Assembly: GCA_964634205.1 (NCBI GenBank)
Contig: CAZWKE010000070.1
Span: forward strand, 1-8,525
Length of the DNA: 8,525 nt
Reading direction: 5' to 3'
Origin: JAFGGG01 sp964634205
GTDB lineage: Bacteria; Spirochaetota; Spirochaetia; SZUA-6; RPPD01
Part shown: positions 5,851 through 8,525 of the stretch, one piece after another
Layout of the letters: each line of letters starts with the position of its first letter
Position numbering within the stretch: position 1 is the first letter of the stretch
Translations under genes and position numbers: made by a program
The notes under the pieces: generated by a model
The model's input: the letters and a program-made list of their open reading frames with translations, nothing else
Told to the model about the DNA's origin: nothing
The model's database searches: none

Positions 5851-6834
5851 ATGCAAAAAAAAGAAATACTCCAATGGCTTACGGCCCCCGATGCCGCACC
5901 CCTGTTCGAGCGGGCCCGGGCCGTCATGAACGCCCACGTGGGAAGCGATGTCTATGTCCGCGGCATCATCGAGTTTTCCAATTACTGCCGCAACAACTGC
6001 CTGTACTGCGGCCTTCGCAGAGACAACCGGCAGCTGCGGCGCTATCGCATGACATCCCGGGAAATAGCGGCCGTGGCGGGGCGTATTACGGCCGCCGGGA
6101 TAAAGACCATTGTACTGCAGTCGGGTGACGACTTCTCATATTCTTATAAGGATATTTGCGGGATCATCGAGGGCATAAAAAAAAGCCATAACAATGTAGC
6201 CGTGACCCTGTCGGTGGGAGAAAGGCCGCCCCGCGAATATGACGCCTTCAAGCAAAGCGGGGCCGATCGTTACCTGCTGAAACATGAGACTATCAATCCG
6301 GAACTGTATGAACGGCTGCATCCCGGGCAGAGTCTGAAGCACCGCCTGGCCATCCTCTCTTACCTGAAGGAGCTGGGATTTCAGGTGGGGACAGGAAATA
6401 TTATCGGGCTGCCCGGCCAGACGCCGGAGGACCTGGCGGAAGAGCTTTCGTTCATGAGCAGGCTGCAGCCCCACATGATCGGCAGCGGTCCCTTTGTGCC
6501 CCAGGCCGACACCCCCCTGCGCAACTCGGTCCGCGGGGATGCGGCATTGACACTCCGATTCCTGGCCCTATTAAGGCTGCATAATCCGCTTGCCCATCTG
6601 CCGGCCACAACCGCTCTGCACACCATCGATCCCGATCAAGGCCTGCGCAGCGCACTCCGCGCCGGCTGTAATGTGGTGATGCCGGACTACACGCCCCCGG
6701 AATTCAGTGAGCATTACACCATTTATGACAACAAGCAAAAAATTCGTATGGAGACGGTCGTTCAAATTTGTGCGGAGTTGGGACGAAAGATCAGTTTTAC
6801 CCGCGGCGACTCGGTGTTAGCCGCAAACCGTTAG
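5851..6834 (+). CDS. hydE: Radical SAM H-cluster maturase HydE
   Basis: HydE is a radical SAM enzyme of the BioB/PylB-like group that processes the HydG product into an Fe(I) species en route to the 2Fe subcluster. The protein has 327 residues from this start. It shows IIEFSNYCRNNCLYCGLRRD with cluster ligands Cys46, Cys50 and Cys53, then YRMT, TIVLQSGDD, VTLSVGER, DRYLLKHET, GNIIGLPGQTPEDL, GSGPFVPQADTPL, LPATTALHTI and GCNVVMPDYTPPE, all in family order. The C-terminus lacks the three cysteines that hold the second, non-essential cluster in Thermotoga maritima HydE, and is shorter. PylB has a similar fold, but the hydF-hydG neighbourhood settles the assignment. It is last on the + strand and ends 7 bp from the convergent rlmI stop. 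Confidence 0.94.
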   Translation: MQKKEILQWLTAPDAAPLFERARAVMNAHVGSDVYVRGIIEFSNYCRNNCLYCGLRRDNRQLRRYRMTSREIAAVAGRITAAGIKTIVLQSGDDFSYSYKDICGIIEGIKKSHNNVAVTLSVGERPPREYDAFKQSGADRYLLKHETINPELYERLHPGQSLKHRLAILSYLKELGFQVGTGNIIGLPGQTPEDLAEELSFMSRLQPHMIGSGPFVPQADTPLRNSVRGDAALTLRFLALLRLHNPLAHLPATTALHTIDPDQGLRSALRAGCNVVMPDYTPPEFSEHYTIYDNKQKIRMETVVQICAELGRKISFTRGDSVLAANR

Positions 6835-6841
6835 GGACCGC

Positions 6842-8011
6842 TTAAAGCACCTCACACACCAGACCGGTCAGGTAATCCCCCTCCTTGTGAAAGATATTCA
6901 GCGGATGGTCGAATCCCTGGCGGTGGCGCTGTAATATTTTCAAACCGCGTCCGGCCCCGCGGGCCGCGGCGGCATAGACATCATGAAACAGCTGCTCAGT
7001 AATATAGTACGAACAGGAGAAGGTGAACAACAACCCGTGCGGAGCCATCTTCTTCAGTGCCGACTCACCCAGCCGTTGATACGCCTTCAGCGCGTTTTTC
7101 AGATGCGCCTTTTTTTTGGCAAAGGCCGGCGGGTCAAGCACCACCAGATCGTACTGTTCCTCCGCGTTCTCCAGATAGGAAACCACGTCCTGATTGAAAA
7201 AGCGTACAGACTGCTGCGAAAACCCGTTTAAGGCCAGGTGCCGCCGCCCCAGGTCCAGCGCTGTTTGCGAGCTATCAACCGCGGTAACCTGTGAAGCGCC
7301 GCCTTTCAGAGCGGAAAGCGTGAATCCGCCGCTGTAGGAAAAACAGTCCAGCACGTGCCTGCCCCCGGCGCACGCCCGTACCAGCGCGCGCATCTCCCGC
7401 TGATCGAAAAAAAATCCGGTTTTCTGCCCCCCCGGAATGTCCACAAATACCTTGAGATCGCCTTCCGCCACCACCACCTCGCCGGGAAGCGTTCCGTAGA
7501 GCAGACCCTGCTGCGCCCGCAGGCCTTCCTCCCGGCGTGAGGGACTCAGCGATTTTTCATAAATACAGACCGGACGCAGCATACCGGTAAGGGTCTCGGT
7601 GATAAAATCCTTTAATCGTTCCATACCGAGTGTCCCGATCTGCACCACCAGAATATCATTATACCTGTCCACTACCAGGCCGGGTAAGAGATCGCCCTCG
7701 CCGTTTACCAGGCGGCAGGCATCGCTGTTGTTCCCCATCACCCTCCGTCTCAGTTCCACGGCCTCCCGAAGGTGCCGGGTCACGGCCTCCCGCGGCTGGG
7801 TCCGGTCAAAACTCAACATTCGGCCGTAGATGGAACACCTGCGGTTGCAGTACGCGTATCCCAGGAACTCCCCGTCCTCACAAATCACGGGAAGTATTTC
7901 ACCGTTGGTAAAATCGGGTGCCTGTTTCACCGCGCCGGAAAAAATCCAATGATGAAACCGGCGGATGGCCCCGGCATTTTTTTTATACAGAATCAATGCT
8001 TCCTGTTTCAC
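6842..8011 (-). CDS. rlmI: RlmI-like 23S rRNA (cytosine-C5) methyltransferase
   Basis: SAM-dependent RNA methyltransferase of the RlmI/COG1092 family, whose E. coli member makes m5C1962 in 23S rRNA. From the chosen GTG it has 389 residues, close to RlmI's 396. The N-terminal PUA-like part (about 5-75) contains FHHWIFSGAV. A linker with GEGDLLPGLVVDRY follows, then the Rossmann methyltransferase domain: GGQKTGFFFDQR (194-205), VLDCFSYSGGFTLSAL with the SAM loop (220-235), VLDPPAFAKK (291-300) and FTFSCS (329-334), whose Cys333 is the likely nucleophile. The frame stays open upstream to an ATG at 8176, but those 55 residues are unlike the family, while GTG at 8011 has GGAGAG 7 nt upstream and puts the PUA domain at the N-terminus. 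The gene overlaps the end of the upstream Nudix gene by 29 nt. Target specificity is inferred from homology only. Confidence 0.9.
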   Translation of the reverse strand: MKQEALILYKKNAGAIRRFHHWIFSGAVKQAPDFTNGEILPVICEDGEFLGYAYCNRRCSIYGRMLSFDRTQPREAVTRHLREAVELRRRVMGNNSDACRLVNGEGDLLPGLVVDRYNDILVVQIGTLGMERLKDFITETLTGMLRPVCIYEKSLSPSRREEGLRAQQGLLYGTLPGEVVVAEGDLKVFVDIPGGQKTGFFFDQREMRALVRACAGGRHVLDCFSYSGGFTLSALKGGASQVTAVDSSQTALDLGRRHLALNGFSQQSVRFFNQDVVSYLENAEEQYDLVVLDPPAFAKKKAHLKNALKAYQRLGESALKKMAPHGLLFTFSCSYYITEQLFHDVYAAAARGAGRGLKILQRHRQGFDHPLNIFHKEGDYLTGLVCEVL

Positions 8012-8525
8012 CTTGTGTCTCTCCGTTCTTTTGATTTTCAGGGCGGGTTCCGCGGCGGGTGCTTTCCCCGTCCGCAGGCAAGCCGCGACGGCGGCCTTTT
8101 TCCCCCTTGTCAGGCAGGTCAGGCGAACATGCGGCCGGGTTGATACGCCTACGGGCCTGTTCAAGCAGTGCCGCAACCACCGGCCGGTCCGCCGGGGTAA
8201 AGCGGTACGCGGCCAGTTCCGCGAAGATCACCCAGCGCACCTCATCATGCACGGTCGGTCTCACGGTCGAAAACGCCGTTTCGGCCAGGTACGTGATCAG
8301 CCTGATCGAACCGCGCGGCCCCGGAGCGGTGGTGGTGATAAAGTGCCGGCCCACGCTGATGGCTATGCCCAGCTCTTCCCGTATTTCCCGCCGCAGGCAC
8401 AGCTCCGGTGTTTCGTCCGCACGGATCCTCCCCCCGGGAAACTCCCAGTACCCGCCGTTTTCATCACGGGCCTTTCTTTTTGCGATAAGCACCCTGTCCT
8501 TATGAATCATCACGGCGGCGGCGAC
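7983..8525 (-). CDS. Nudix hydrolase, MutT-like (partial, 5' end outside window)
   Basis: Probable nucleoside triphosphate pyrophosphatase of the MutT type, which would cleanse oxidised nucleotides such as 8-oxo-dGTP. The frame is open through the right edge; the codons there give VAAAV before MIHKDRVLIAKR, the usual first strand of MutT proteins, so the true start lies just beyond 8525. YWEFPGG leads into a complete Nudix box (codons at about 8364-8432) with every position of GX5EX7REUXEEXGU satisfied, ending REIREELGI. FTPADRPVVAALL marks the normal end of the fold. About 55 further residues follow, rich in Arg, Gly, Glu and Lys, without a recognisable domain, down to the stop at 7983-7985, overlapping the rlmI start. 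The tail may be disordered. Substrate is not determinable from sequence. Confidence 0.9.
   Translation of the reverse strand, partial: VAAAVMIHKDRVLIAKRKARDENGGYWEFPGGRIRADETPELCLRREIREELGIAISVGRHFITTTAPGPRGSIRLITYLAETAFSTVRPTVHDEVRWVIFAELAAYRFTPADRPVVAALLEQARRRINPAACSPDLPDKGEKGRRRGLPADGESTRRGTRPENQKNGETQGETGSIDSV
8019..8024 (-). promoter_or_regulatory. Ribosome-binding site deciding the rlmI GTG start
   Basis: On the - strand GGAGAG precedes the GTG at 8011 by 7 nt. It lies inside the 3' coding part of the Nudix gene, suggesting translational coupling of the two genes. Confidence 0.6.

Noticed and set aside
8012..8176. N-terminal extension of rlmI to the ATG at 8176 (444 residues)
   Set aside because: The extra 55 residues do not resemble the family, overlap the Nudix gene extensively, and the GTG at 8011 has a well-placed ribosome-binding site and gives the usual length.

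Overview
This 8.5 kb window is densely packed bacterial chromosome, with by-eye G+C a little above 50%. It holds seven genes on the + strand (78-6834) facing two genes on the - strand (6842-8525). All nine are recognisable, there are no mobile elements, RNA genes or CRISPR arrays, and no gene-free stretch exceeds about 80 bases. The three [FeFe]-hydrogenase maturases HydF, HydG and HydE point to a strictly anaerobic, probably fermentative or hydrogen-evolving bacterium. The taxon cannot be fixed from these genes; anaerobic spirochaetes, Firmicutes and Desulfobacterota-like lineages all remain possible.

Region 1 (1-3027) starts with a good sigma70-type promoter just ahead of pyruvate kinase. 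Three tightly spaced genes follow: a PTS EIIA (PtsN/fructose-type) protein, a CrcB/Fluc fluoride channel joined to it by a 4-nt ATGA overlap, and a DUF190 protein. The first two genes both act around phosphoenolpyruvate (PEP). The last two form a widely recurring pair linked to fluoride export.

Region 2 (3028-6834) is a compact hydF-hydG-hydE cassette that builds the 2Fe subcluster of the H-cluster. HydG makes Fe(CO)2(CN) synthons from tyrosine, HydE processes them further, and HydF is the scaffold GTPase that delivers the precursor to apo-hydrogenase. No hydrogenase structural gene lies in the window. A possible second promoter sits in the 43-nt gap before hydF.

Region 3 (6842-8525, - strand) holds a Nudix/MutT hydrolase that runs off the right edge, overlapping a downstream RlmI-type 23S rRNA cytosine methyltransferase. 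This pair converges on hydE with only 7 bp between stop codons.

I see no unknown multi-gene system. The most interesting signals are unusual residues in known enzymes: HydG has Gly where the second Cys of its C-terminal cluster motif is expected, with a new Cys three residues later; HydF has lost the NKxD guanine-specificity motif; HydE lacks the optional second cluster. In addition, both genes behind proposed promoters have forced start codons, no Shine-Dalgarno sequence and very short predicted leaders. Several start codons are reassigned here from ribosome-binding sites (EIIA 1862, hydG 4350, hydE 5851, rlmI GTG at 8011).
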